64,000 nucleotides of DNA from Lachnospiraceae bacterium UBA7060 (lineage in GTDB: Bacteria > Bacillota > Clostridia > Lachnospirales > Lachnospiraceae), in assembly GCA_002493835.1 (NCBI GenBank), contig DLAA01000132.1, positions 21,712 to 85,711 of the forward strand, read 5' to 3'. Every line of letters begins with the position of its first letter. Positions within the stretch are counted from its first letter, which is position 1. The notes under the pieces were generated by a model. The model was not told the origin of the DNA and searched no databases. It worked only from the letters and a program-made list of their open reading frames with translations. Both the position numbers and the translations under genes were made by a program. Below, piece after piece: positions 1 to 8,138 of the stretch.

Positions 1-1
1 T

Positions 2-616
2 TTTAAGAGTTTTGGACTGATCTTTCAGACGTCTACGATGAATGTGCCTGAGATCATTCAAAAAATCATAGAGCTTTCAAATGTTGCCCGTAAAGAGGGC
101 CTGCTCTCATTGGAGGAAGCGGCCAGTGATATTGAAGATGAGTTCTTGAAGAAGGGAATTCTTTTGATTGTTGACGGTACGGATCCGGAGCTTGTAAGGG
201 CTATTATGGAGACAGAGCTGGTGAGCGTAGAGGGCAGACATAAGGATAAGATTGGATTTTGGGAGAATGTGGCAGCTATGGGTCCTGCCTGGGGTATGAT
301 TGGTACGCTGATTGGTTTGATCAACATGCTGCGTGACCTGTCGGATTTCGCATCCATCGGGCCGAACATGGCTGTTGCACTGGTAACTACTTTCTACGGT
401 TCTGTACTGGCAAACTGGATTTGTAACCCCGTTGCGACGAAGCTGAAAAGTAAAAATGCAGAAGAGATGATGATGAAAGAGATTGAGATAGAGGGTCTTC
501 TATCTATCCAGGCAGGTGAGAATCCGCGTGTGATAGAGGAAAAGCTCAAATCCTTCCTGGCGCCTGCTGACAGAGGTACACCTGGAGACGAGGGTGGAGG
601 TGAGATGGATGGCTAA
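2..616 (+). CDS. motA: Flagellar motor stator protein MotA, 5' end outside window
   Basis: MotA is the membrane subunit of the proton- or sodium-driven flagellar stator; with MotB it forms the ion channel that drives rotation. The frame is open from base 2, before the first ATG at 38, and the residues ahead of that ATG already read as MotA, so the gene enters from the left and its N-terminal membrane segments are missing. The visible part holds the cytoplasmic region (EIIQKIIELSNVARKEGLL) and the last two membrane helices around GPAWGMIGTLIGLINML and VALVTTFYGSVLANWICNP, both typical of the family. About 204 codons are present, against a usual length of about 260. The stop overlaps the motB start by 8 bases, so translation is probably coupled. 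Confidence 0.95.
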   Translation, partial: FKSFGLIFQTSTMNVPEIIQKIIELSNVARKEGLLSLEEAASDIEDEFLKKGILLIVDGTDPELVRAIMETELVSVEGRHKDKIGFWENVAAMGPAWGMIGTLIGLINMLRDLSDFASIGPNMAVALVTTFYGSVLANWICNPVATKLKSKNAEEMMMKEIEIEGLLSIQAGENPRVIEEKLKSFLAPADRGTPGDEGGGEMDG

Positions 617-1430
617 CAGAAAGCCCGATGAACCACCAAAAGGCGCTCCGGCGTGGCAAACCACTTTTAGTGATTTGATGAATTTGCTCCTCTGCTTTTT
701 TGTCTTGCTTTTTTCTATGTCGACTATTGATGAGGTGAAGCAGGAGAAAGTTGTGGCATCTTTCAACCAGATGTTTTCGGTGTTTGATGCAGGGGCGACT
801 GCTATTGGGGATGGTATGCTGATCAGTAACGGCGTCAGCCAGCTTAATGAGCTGGATGAATTTATAAATAGTACTGGCAAGCAGGATGACGGAGAAATTG
901 TTTCTGAAGACGTGGCAAGCAGTGCAGCCGCTGCCGCTCGAGAACAATTGGAAGAAGCGCAGATGGAAGAATCCGAATCGCTTGCTGAAAAGATTCAAGA
1001 GGCAGTCGACGAGAATGACATGGTGGATCAGGTGGAAGTGCAGTTTACGGCCCAGTATGTTCAGCTGACACTCAAGGGATCATTGCTTTTTGATTCGGGA
1101 AGCACCCTTTTAAAGGAGGAGGCTAAGCCGGTTTTGAATCAGGTGGGAGTAATTCTGGAGCGGTATGCAGAAGGTACTATCGAGATTGAAGGCCATACGG
1201 ATAATGTTCCTATGTCGGGAGCTAAGTATTCCAATAACGATGAATTGAGTTCAGGCCGTGCGCTCTCGGTATTTGATTATATTCTCTCGATTACAAATCT
1301 GAATCCTGCTAATATCAAGCATGCGGGCAGAGGAGAATACCTTCCTGTTGCAGATAACTCTACACCGGAAGGGAGAGCAAAGAACAGAAGAGTGGAGATT
1401 AAAATATACAACTCGCTCAGTTCTTACTAA
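609..1430 (+). CDS. motB: Flagellar motor stator protein MotB
   Basis: MotB anchors the stator to peptidoglycan and carries the ion-binding aspartate. The N-terminus has a single membrane helix (about residues 23-41) preceded by FSDLMNLLLCFFVLLFSMS; Asp22 is the expected ion-binding residue. A linker rich in Ala, Glu and Gln (about 80-140) leads to an OmpA-like peptidoglycan-binding domain with IEGHTDNVPM and a closing GRAKNRRVEIKI. A GTG at 594 would add five residues, but GGAGG at 596-600 is spaced correctly for the ATG at 609, so I chose 609. The protein is 273 residues, normal for MotB. Confidence 0.95.
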   Translation: MANRKPDEPPKGAPAWQTTFSDLMNLLLCFFVLLFSMSTIDEVKQEKVVASFNQMFSVFDAGATAIGDGMLISNGVSQLNELDEFINSTGKQDDGEIVSEDVASSAAAAAREQLEEAQMEESESLAEKIQEAVDENDMVDQVEVQFTAQYVQLTLKGSLLFDSGSTLLKEEAKPVLNQVGVILERYAEGTIEIEGHTDNVPMSGAKYSNNDELSSGRALSVFDYILSITNLNPANIKHAGRGEYLPVADNSTPEGRAKNRRVEIKIYNSLSSY

Positions 1431-1458
1431 GTTAAGTGTAGAAGGAGAAATAAAGGTT

Positions 1459-1974
1459 ATGAAAAAAAATCTGATTTCCATAATTATTTTGGCATTGTTA
1501 ATTGTAAATATTGTGTTAACAGCCATAATGATGTTCAGTGTGGTAGGCGCTTCTACCAAGACTGCTGCACTGGTGGACAATATCTCTACCGCATTGAGCC
1601 TGGAATTGGCTTCAGGTGAAGGAGGCGGGGTGGCCGTTTCCATGGCAGATACTGAGACTTATTCCTTTGCGGACGATATGACAATCCCTCTAAAGAAGAG
1701 CGAGGGGGATGATAAGGATCATTATTGTATCATTTCTGTGACATTGTCTATCAATACGAAAGCTGATGTGTATAAGAAGTATGGTTCTGACCTGTCTATG
1801 CAGGAAGGGTTGATAAAGGATGAAATTAACAGCGTCTTTGCTGAGTATACGATGGAGGAGGCAAGGGATAATCAGCCTGAAATAAAGCAGGAGATCCTTA
1901 GCAGAATTCAGAAAATGTTTGATTCCAACGAGTATATCTATAATGTGTCCTTTGGCGACATCATGTTTGGATAG
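1459..1974 (+). CDS. fliL: Flagellar basal body-associated protein FliL
   Basis: FliL is a single-pass membrane protein that surrounds the stator and affects torque. The 171-residue protein has one N-terminal membrane helix (about residues 5-27, IIILALLIVNIVLTAIMMF) followed by a soluble domain with the FliL pattern of a beta-rich region (YCIISVTLSINTKADVYKKY) and a late helix (IKQEILSRIQKMFDSNEY). The frame stays open upstream to 1321, but that part overlaps the end of motB and looks non-coding. The ATG at 1459 has AAGGAG at 1442-1447. Position between motB and fliM is the standard Firmicute order. FliL diverges strongly in sequence, so the call rests on size, topology and context. Confidence 0.85.
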   Translation: MKKNLISIIILALLIVNIVLTAIMMFSVVGASTKTAALVDNISTALSLELASGEGGGVAVSMADTETYSFADDMTIPLKKSEGDDKDHYCIISVTLSINTKADVYKKYGSDLSMQEGLIKDEINSVFAEYTMEEARDNQPEIKQEILSRIQKMFDSNEYIYNVSFGDIMFG

Positions 1975-2012
1975 TGCTTAGACTAGAAGACGACCACAGG
2001 AGGTGAACTTTC

Positions 2013-2993
2013 GTGGGTGAGGTACTATCACAAAGTGAGATAGACAATTTGCTGGCCGCTTTGAGCAGCGGCGAGCTGGATACAGAAGAGCTAAATAGTG
2101 GAGACGAAAAACAGGTAAAGAATTACGACTTTAAACGGCCTACAAAGTTCTCCAGAGAGCATTTAAGAACACTGGAAATTATATATGAGCAATATGGCCG
2201 GCTCCTTTCCACGAGTATGCAGGTGTATTTAAGAAAAAATATTCAAGTGTCGGTGACGAGCTCGGAGACAGTTATTTTTTCTGAATTTTCAAACTCGCTT
2301 TCAAATCCGGTTATTTTAGGGATTGTAGATTTTCACCCTCTGGGCGGAACAATTCTGATAGAATTGGCATCCCAGCTTGGATTTACCATGATAGACAGAA
2401 TGCTGGGCGGAGCTGGTGATCCGCTTGAGAAGAGCAGAGAATTTACAGAGATTGAAATGACAATAATAGAAAAGATGATGGTAGTCTGCATGCAGCTGAT
2501 GCGGGAGCCGTGGAGAAATGTTGTCGAGATCAATCCGATGATGGAGAGGATCGAGACAAATTCCCAGTTTGCACAGATTATTGCTCCTAATGATATGATT
2601 GCTATTGTCACCTTGAATATGAAGATAGGTGATGTGGAAGGATTTATGAATATATGTCTCCCCTTCTTTACGTTGGAGAGTGTTATGGATAAGCTCAATA
2701 CAAAATTCTGGTATGCGAATATGCAGGAGCAGGATGATGAGAATTTTGAAGAGTATATCGAAGCACTCCTCAAGAGAGTGGATGTTCCAGTCAAGGCTGT
2801 GTTGGGGAAAACGAATATATCGGTCACCGATTTTGTAAATTTACAGGTCGGCGATATTATACGACTAGATACCGAGGTGGAGCAGGATCTTACGGTGTAC
2901 GTGGGTAATATCAAAAAATTCACCGCACTTCCGGGTACAAGCAGGGAGAAAAATGCTGTGCGTGTCACTTCGGTGATCAGAGAGGGGGAATAG
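2013..2993 (+). CDS. fliM: Flagellar motor switch protein FliM
   Basis: FliM forms the middle layer of the C-ring and binds phosphorylated CheY. The 326-residue protein starts at a GTG with AGGAGGTG just upstream. Its N-terminus carries the CheY-P-binding motif LSQSEIDNLL (residues 5-14). The middle domain has the CheC-like fold with HPLGGTILIELASQLGFTMIDRMLGG, and the C-terminal SpoA domain includes VPVKAVLGKTNISVTDFVNL. Only four bases separate it from fliY, the partner C-ring protein. Confidence 0.97.
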   Translation: MGEVLSQSEIDNLLAALSSGELDTEELNSGDEKQVKNYDFKRPTKFSREHLRTLEIIYEQYGRLLSTSMQVYLRKNIQVSVTSSETVIFSEFSNSLSNPVILGIVDFHPLGGTILIELASQLGFTMIDRMLGGAGDPLEKSREFTEIEMTIIEKMMVVCMQLMREPWRNVVEINPMMERIETNSQFAQIIAPNDMIAIVTLNMKIGDVEGFMNICLPFFTLESVMDKLNTKFWYANMQEQDDENFEEYIEALLKRVDVPVKAVLGKTNISVTDFVNLQVGDIIRLDTEVEQDLTVYVGNIKKFTALPGTSREKNAVRVTSVIREGE

Positions 2994-2997
2994 AAGC

Positions 2998-4203
2998 ATG
3001 GACGGAATGTTATCACAGGATGAAATAAATGCGCTGTTGAACGGCACTGATGAGCCTTCAGACGGAAATGTATCAGATGCAGATGATTCGCTGCTGACAG
3101 ACATTGAGAAGGATGCTGTCGGTGAAGTCGCTAATATCAGCATGGGCGCATCAGCTACCACCCTGTTTTCCATCGTAAATCGAAAGGTCAATATTACGAC
3201 GCCGGTTGTCAAGATGGCGACTTGGAAGAATGTATTAGAAGATTACGAAAAGCCCTGCGTATTTATTCTGATCAAGTATACACAGGGATTGGATGGATCG
3301 AATATTCTGATCTTAAAGGAACATGATGTAAAGATTATTACCGATCTTATGATGGGGGGCGATGGCAGTAATACGGATGGTGAGCTGGGAGAGCTGCATT
3401 TGAGTGCAATCTCGGAGGCTATGAACCAGATGATGGGTTCTTCGGCCACATCGCTCTCCACCATGCTTGGGAAGATGATTGATATCAGTCCGCCGGAAGC
3501 AAGCCTGGTGGACCTTACGGCATTTAAGTCCGGCGGTGACATTGCAGCGTTTTTGGAGGGTACTTTTGTAAAAATATCTTTTCGGATGCAGATTGATGAT
3601 CTGGTGGATTCAACGATCATGCAGTTGTACCCGGTGGAGTTTGCAAAAGAGATTTATAATACTTTTATTGCCAGCCAGAGCGGAGATGCACCGGAGCCAG
3701 AGCCAGCACCGGCCCCTGCTCCGGCACCAATGCCGGCAGCTGCACCACAGCCTGCGCCGATGCCGGCGGCTGCACCACAGATGGATATGAGTCAAATGCA
3801 GGCGATGCCGCAGATGGATATGAGTCAAATGCAGATGATGCCGCAAATGGGGATGCCTCAAATGGGAATGCCGCAGATGCAGATGATGCCCCAGATGATG
3901 CAGCCTAATATGAATGCCCAGCCAGTGCAGTTCCAGAGTTTTGCGGGGACCTTTAACCCTATGCAGCCTCAGGAAAATATTGATTTGATTAAGGATGTAC
4001 CGTTGGAAGTAACGGTGGAGCTGGGGAGAACTTCAAAATCCATTTCTGATATCCTGGATTTTGCACCGGGTACAATCATTGAATTGGATAAAATTGCCGG
4101 TGAGCCAATTGATGTATTGGTCAATGGCAAGTTTGTAGCAAAAGGCGAGGTAGTAGTAATCGAAGAAAGCTTTGGTATTCGGGTTACCGAAATTATCAAA
4201 TAA
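2998..4203 (+). CDS. fliY: Flagellar motor switch phosphatase FliY (CheC-FliN fusion)
   Basis: FliY is both a C-ring subunit and a CheY-P phosphatase in Firmicutes. It begins with a CheY-P-binding peptide (MLSQDEINALLNG, from residue 4). The CheC-like domain follows, with two phosphatase motifs of the ExxN type (GEVANISMG and SEAMNQMMG). A low-complexity linker rich in Pro, Ala, Met and Gln spans about residues 228-315. The C-terminal FliN/SpoA domain (VPLEVTVELGRTSKSISDIL) closes the protein. No separate fliN is visible in the operon, so this gene probably supplies the FliN function. The Met/Gln/Pro linker is long and repetitive. Confidence 0.95.
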   Translation: MDGMLSQDEINALLNGTDEPSDGNVSDADDSLLTDIEKDAVGEVANISMGASATTLFSIVNRKVNITTPVVKMATWKNVLEDYEKPCVFILIKYTQGLDGSNILILKEHDVKIITDLMMGGDGSNTDGELGELHLSAISEAMNQMMGSSATSLSTMLGKMIDISPPEASLVDLTAFKSGGDIAAFLEGTFVKISFRMQIDDLVDSTIMQLYPVEFAKEIYNTFIASQSGDAPEPEPAPAPAPAPMPAAAPQPAPMPAAAPQMDMSQMQAMPQMDMSQMQMMPQMGMPQMGMPQMQMMPQMMQPNMNAQPVQFQSFAGTFNPMQPQENIDLIKDVPLEVTVELGRTSKSISDILDFAPGTIIELDKIAGEPIDVLVNGKFVAKGEVVVIEESFGIRVTEIIK

Positions 4204-4223
4204 TATGTGATAGGAGAAGAGAG

Positions 4224-4586
4224 ATGGCAAAAAATATTTTAGTATGTGACGATGCGGCGTTTATGCGAATGATGATCAAAGATATCCTGACCAAGAATGG
4301 TTACAATGTGGCAGGAGAGGCGGAGAACGGTGCGAAGGCTGTTGAAAAGTACAATGAACTTAAGCCCGATCTCGTGCTGATGGACATCACGATGCCGGAG
4401 ATGGATGGAATCCAGGCTCTCAAGAAAATCAAGGAGGGTGATCCTGGCGCTATGGTTATTATGTGTTCTGCTATGGGTCAGCAGGCTATGGTAATTGAGT
4501 CCATTCAATCTGGAGCCAAGGATTTCATTGTAAAGCCCTTCCAGGCTGATCGTGTTCTGGAGGCTGTGAAGAAGGTTGTAGGCTAA
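4224..4586 (+). CDS. cheY: Chemotaxis response regulator CheY
   Basis: This single-domain receiver of 120 residues takes phosphate from CheA and binds FliM and FliY to change motor direction. The acidic pair Asp9/Asp10, phospho-acceptor Asp54 (VLMDITMPEMDG), the Ser/Thr switch site in MCSAMGQ and the Lys in VKPFQ are all present. Its place between fliY and fliO is the usual one in Bacillus and Clostridia. The stop shares one base with the start of fliO (TAATG). Confidence 0.96.
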   Translation: MAKNILVCDDAAFMRMMIKDILTKNGYNVAGEAENGAKAVEKYNELKPDLVLMDITMPEMDGIQALKKIKEGDPGAMVIMCSAMGQQAMVIESIQSGAKDFIVKPFQADRVLEAVKKVVG

Positions 4587-4972
4587 TGCTCCTTGCGCTT
4601 GAGGACAGGGCAGTTGATTCTTATACACAGTTTGTGACAGTATTGTTGCTGTTTGTATTCGTGTTGGCGATTACTGCGTTTGTAACGAAGTGGGTCGGTG
4701 GTTATCAAAGGGGAAAGTCTGCAGGTACGAACCTGGAGCTTATAGAGGCACTCAGACTGTCTAATAATAAATATGTCCAGATTGTAAGAATTGGACGGAA
4801 ATATTTGGCGGTTGCAGTTTGCAAAGATACTGTTACAATGTTATCAGAGATTCCTGAGGAGGATTTGAGTTTTCCTGAGGGGTTTAATAGAAGTACGTCT
4901 ACTTTTAAAGACGTGCTTGCGAAAATTCAGAAAGAAAGAATCCTGGAAAAAGAAGACGGGCGAGACGAATGA
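4586..4972 (+). CDS. fliO: Flagellar biosynthetic protein FliO (FliZ in Bacillus)
   Basis: FliO is a small membrane protein that helps assemble the FliP ring of the flagellar export gate. The 128-residue protein has one N-terminal membrane helix (about residues 16-36, VTVLLLFVFVLAITAFVTKWV) and a short cytoplasmic domain with LELIEALRLSNNKYVQIVRIG, the usual FliO signature. It starts on the last base of the cheY stop and its own stop overlaps the fliP start (ATGA). Confidence 0.88.
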   Translation: MLLALEDRAVDSYTQFVTVLLLFVFVLAITAFVTKWVGGYQRGKSAGTNLELIEALRLSNNKYVQIVRIGRKYLAVAVCKDTVTMLSEIPEEDLSFPEGFNRSTSTFKDVLAKIQKERILEKEDGRDE

Positions 4973-5850
4973 AGAAATATTTTTCCGGATATTATTTTGT
5001 GAAATTAATATGCCTGCTAATGGTGGCAGGCATATTGTATCTTAATTGGGGGGAGACTGCGTATGCAGGAAATGATACCCCCTACCGGGAATCCAATCTC
5101 ACCGGCACTTCCGACGAGAGGACAAATGTGGATCCGCCCGGGGCATCGGAGAATGCCGATGATCTGGCTGAATTGAATATTGCCAATACGGTGACGGTTA
5201 CATACAACGATGGTAATGGTAATGTGAATGGCGCACTGCGGATTCTGGTGATCCTTACCTTAATTGCTATTGCACCGTCATTGATTATTATGTTAACCTC
5301 GTTTACGAGAATTATCATTGTTCTCCACTTTACGAGGCAGGCATTGAACACACAGACGGCTCCGCCGAACACAGTATTGATCGGTATAGCCTTGTTTTTG
5401 ACGTTTTACGTTATGCAGCCGACAATGACTGCGGTCTATACGGAAGCGGTTGTTCCTTTCGAAGCGGGTGAACTGACGCAGGAGGAGGCTCTTACTGCTG
5501 CTGCAGCACCGATCAGGCAATTTATGTACGGGCAGACCCAGAAGAGTGATGTGAATTTTTTTATGGATCTTTCCCGCACTGAGTGGAATGGCGAGTTAGA
5601 TGATATTCCGATGAGTGTTCTTGTTCCAGCTTTTATCATTAATGAGCTGCGGACTGCCTTCATCATCGGTTTCCTGATTTATATTCCGTTTATTGTGATT
5701 GATATGGTGGTTGCTTCCACGCTGATGAGTATGGGTATGATGATGCTGCCGCCGACCACGATCTCCATGCCTTTTAAGATTCTCCTATTTGTGCTTGCAG
5801 ATGGATGGTATCTTGTGATAAAGGGTGTGGTGGAGAGCTTTTATTATTAA
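4969..5850 (+). CDS. fliP: Flagellar export gate protein FliP
   Basis: FliP forms the pentameric core of the type III export gate in the flagellar basal body. An N-terminal hydrophobic segment (residues 10-24) is a probable signal peptide. It is followed by a polar stretch and then the FliP domain, with LTLIAIAPSLIIMLTSFTR, APPNTVLIGIALFLTFYVMQ and near the C-terminus MMMLPPTTISMPFKILLFVL. Length (293 residues) is at the long end for FliP because of the leader and spacer. It overlaps fliO by four bases. Confidence 0.96.
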   Translation: MKKYFSGYYFVKLICLLMVAGILYLNWGETAYAGNDTPYRESNLTGTSDERTNVDPPGASENADDLAELNIANTVTVTYNDGNGNVNGALRILVILTLIAIAPSLIIMLTSFTRIIIVLHFTRQALNTQTAPPNTVLIGIALFLTFYVMQPTMTAVYTEAVVPFEAGELTQEEALTAAAAPIRQFMYGQTQKSDVNFFMDLSRTEWNGELDDIPMSVLVPAFIINELRTAFIIGFLIYIPFIVIDMVVASTLMSMGMMMLPPTTISMPFKILLFVLADGWYLVIKGVVESFYY

Positions 5851-5876
5851 ATCGAGGAAGGGTAGGGTGTAGGGGT

Positions 5877-6146
5877 ATGACAGTCAATGATGTCACAGCC
5901 ATTGCCGAGGAGGCGATCTATACGATTATTAAATGTGCCGCACCGATGCTTCTTGTATCCTTGATTGTAGGTCTGGCTGTGAGTATTTTTCAGACAGTTA
6001 CATCTATTCAGGAGCAGACACTGACATTTGTTCCGAAAGTTTTGGCAATTTTTTTGGCGTTGATCATTATGGGGCATTGGATCATGAATAATATGGTGGA
6101 ATTTATGACGGGATTATGGACAGATTTTAATCGCTTTATAAGATGA
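5877..6146 (+). CDS. fliQ: Flagellar export gate protein FliQ
   Basis: FliQ packs around FliP and FliR in the export gate. The protein is 89 residues with two membrane helices (AAPMLLVSLIVGLAVSIFQ and FVPKVLAIFLALIIMGHWIM), separated by the conserved TSIQEQTLTFVPK. The frame is open upstream to 5805, but those codons overlap the end of fliP; the ATG at 5877 gives the family length and N-terminus (MTVNDVTAIAEEAIY). Confidence 0.95.
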   Translation: MTVNDVTAIAEEAIYTIIKCAAPMLLVSLIVGLAVSIFQTVTSIQEQTLTFVPKVLAIFLALIIMGHWIMNNMVEFMTGLWTDFNRFIR

Positions 6147-6176
6147 GGAACAGGGTATATTTAGGAAAGTGGCGCT

Positions 6177-6956
6177 ATGTTGGATATCAGCTTTAGTTAT
6201 GAGGAGTTGGAATATTTTCTGTTGATTCTGGTGCGGGTTAGCTGCTTTATATACGTCGCTCCAATTTTCAGCATGTCAAATGTGCCGCAGAGAGTAAAGA
6301 TAGGATTTAGCATTTTTCTTGCCTATCTGCTCTATCAGTCAGTTGATCACAACGAAGTGGTTTACAATACGCTTCTGGGCTATGCAATAATCGTAATGAA
6401 GGAAGCGCTAACAGGTTTCCTGATTGGATGGGGGGCACAGATATGCACAACAGTCACTTCTTTTGCGGGAAGCATTGCTGATATGGAGATTGGGCTGTCA
6501 ATGGTGTCTCTGATGGATCCAACGACTAAGGAACAGGCCACCTTTACTGGTGTTTTTTATCAGTATATATTTATGCTTTTTATGCTCATTTCGGGTCTAT
6601 ACCAGTATCTTTTAGGAGCGCTGGCAGATACCTTTATTTTGATTCCGATCAATGGTGCGGTTTTTAAGTCGGAGGCGCTGCTTAAGTCAATACTCCTGTT
6701 TCTTGGAGATTATATTGCAATAGGATTCCGCATTATTCTGCCGATTTTCTGTGCCATGATTTTTTTAAACTGCGTGCTTGGTGTGCTCGCCAAAGTGTCT
6801 CCACAGCTCAATATGTTCGCTGTAGGTATACAGTTCAAAGTGCTTGTGGGGCTTACAATTCTTTTTCTTTCTGTACGGATGCTGCCCGTGTTGTCGGACA
6901 ATGTCTATACGCAGATGAAGAGGATGATCGTATCCTTTGTGGAGGGGATGGCGTGA
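6177..6956 (+). CDS. fliR: Flagellar export gate protein FliR
   Basis: FliR completes the FliPQR gate. The 259-residue polytopic protein begins with a helix around FLLILVRVSCFIYVAPIF and contains the typical GFLIGWGAQICTTVTSFAG and FNCVLGVLAKVSPQLNMFAVG-like region (here LNCVLGVLAKVSPQLN). The last four bases overlap the flhB GTG start, a coupling often seen in this operon. Confidence 0.95.
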   Translation: MLDISFSYEELEYFLLILVRVSCFIYVAPIFSMSNVPQRVKIGFSIFLAYLLYQSVDHNEVVYNTLLGYAIIVMKEALTGFLIGWGAQICTTVTSFAGSIADMEIGLSMVSLMDPTTKEQATFTGVFYQYIFMLFMLISGLYQYLLGALADTFILIPINGAVFKSEALLKSILLFLGDYIAIGFRIILPIFCAMIFLNCVLGVLAKVSPQLNMFAVGIQFKVLVGLTILFLSVRMLPVLSDNVYTQMKRMIVSFVEGMA

Positions 6957-8065
6957 TTTTACAGTATAATCTCCAGTTTTTTGCCAAGGACGGCCCCGGC
7001 GGAGAAAAAACCGAAGAACCTACTCACAAAAAGCTGTCTGATGCGCGAAACGAAGGGCAGGTAGCCAAGAGTAAGGAAGTGACCAGCGCTTTTGAGATGC
7101 TGACGGCTTTTTTGATGATTCGTTTTCTCGTGGAATATATGGGAACCGTTTTTGCTGGAAATATGTACAATATATATTCCCAGATTCCAGAGTATGTGAA
7201 GCAGTATAATGGAAAAATTCAATCCCAGACTTTTCGGATGCTCTTTATTGAATCGCTGCTAAGAATACTGCAGATTATTCTGCCGTTTTTGCTGGCTGGT
7301 TTTCTAGTTGCATTTATCACCAATCTCTTGCAGGTAAAGTGGAAGATAACTACGAAACCGCTTCATCCGAAGTTTAGTAAGCTGAATCCGGTGAGTGGAT
7401 TTAAACGATTTTTTTCTCCCAATTCACTGATTGAATTGTTAAAGTCTGTTTTGAAATTGACGCTGATCGGATATGTAGTATACGATTATCTGAAAAAAAA
7501 TATGCCGCCGATCTTTCAGCTATATGATATTTCCCTTAATCAGGGCATTGCACAGGTAGGTATGCTTGTGATTAATCTGGGGATCAGGATCTCTCTATTT
7601 TACATGTTGATTGCAGCGGCGGATTTTGCTTACCAGAAGATTAAATTTAAAAAAGATATGAAGATGACCAAACAGGAGGTCAAGGATGAGTATAAAAACC
7701 AGGAAGGAGATCCACAGATCAAGAGCAAACAGCGTCAGAGGATGATGGAGGCCTCCCGGCGTCGTATGATGCAGAAGCTTCCTGAGGCGGATGTAGTTAT
7801 CACAAACCCGACCCATTATGCTGTGGCTATCAAATACGAGCCGGAAGTCTATGACGCTCCCTACGTGGTGGCAAAAGGAGCAGACTATTTGGCACAAAAG
7901 ATCAAGGATGTGGCAAAGGAGAACCACATCGAAATTGTAGAAAATAAGCCCCTGGCCCGTATGCTCTACGCCAATGTAGAAGTGGGGAGTGTGGTGCCGC
8001 CGGAACTGTATCAGGCTGTGGCGGAGGTGCTGGCTTTTGTTTACCATCTGCAGGGTAAAGTGTAA
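6953..8065 (+). CDS. flhB: Flagellar export switch protein FlhB
   Basis: FlhB controls the switch from rod/hook to filament export by autocleavage. The N-terminus reads EKTEEPTHKKLSDARNEGQV, followed by four membrane helices, then the cytoplasmic domain. The autocleavage motif NPTH is at residues 285-288, followed by the usual YAVAIKYE. Start is a GTG inside the end of fliR; a ribosome binding site lies in fliR (GGAGGGGATGG). 370 residues, normal for the family. Confidence 0.97.
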   Translation: MILQYNLQFFAKDGPGGEKTEEPTHKKLSDARNEGQVAKSKEVTSAFEMLTAFLMIRFLVEYMGTVFAGNMYNIYSQIPEYVKQYNGKIQSQTFRMLFIESLLRILQIILPFLLAGFLVAFITNLLQVKWKITTKPLHPKFSKLNPVSGFKRFFSPNSLIELLKSVLKLTLIGYVVYDYLKKNMPPIFQLYDISLNQGIAQVGMLVINLGIRISLFYMLIAAADFAYQKIKFKKDMKMTKQEVKDEYKNQEGDPQIKSKQRQRMMEASRRRMMQKLPEADVVITNPTHYAVAIKYEPEVYDAPYVVAKGADYLAQKIKDVAKENHIEIVENKPLARMLYANVEVGSVVPPELYQAVAEVLAFVYHLQGKV

Positions 8066-8138
8066 TCATGTGTCAGCTTAACAGTGTCGGTGAAAATAGT
8101 GTTTGTTATTAAAAATACAGGATAGGAGGTGATACGCG

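Noticed and set aside
8066..8138. Internal promoter between flhB and flhA
   Set aside because: The gap is AT-rich in places, but I found no -35/-10 pair with acceptable spacing.
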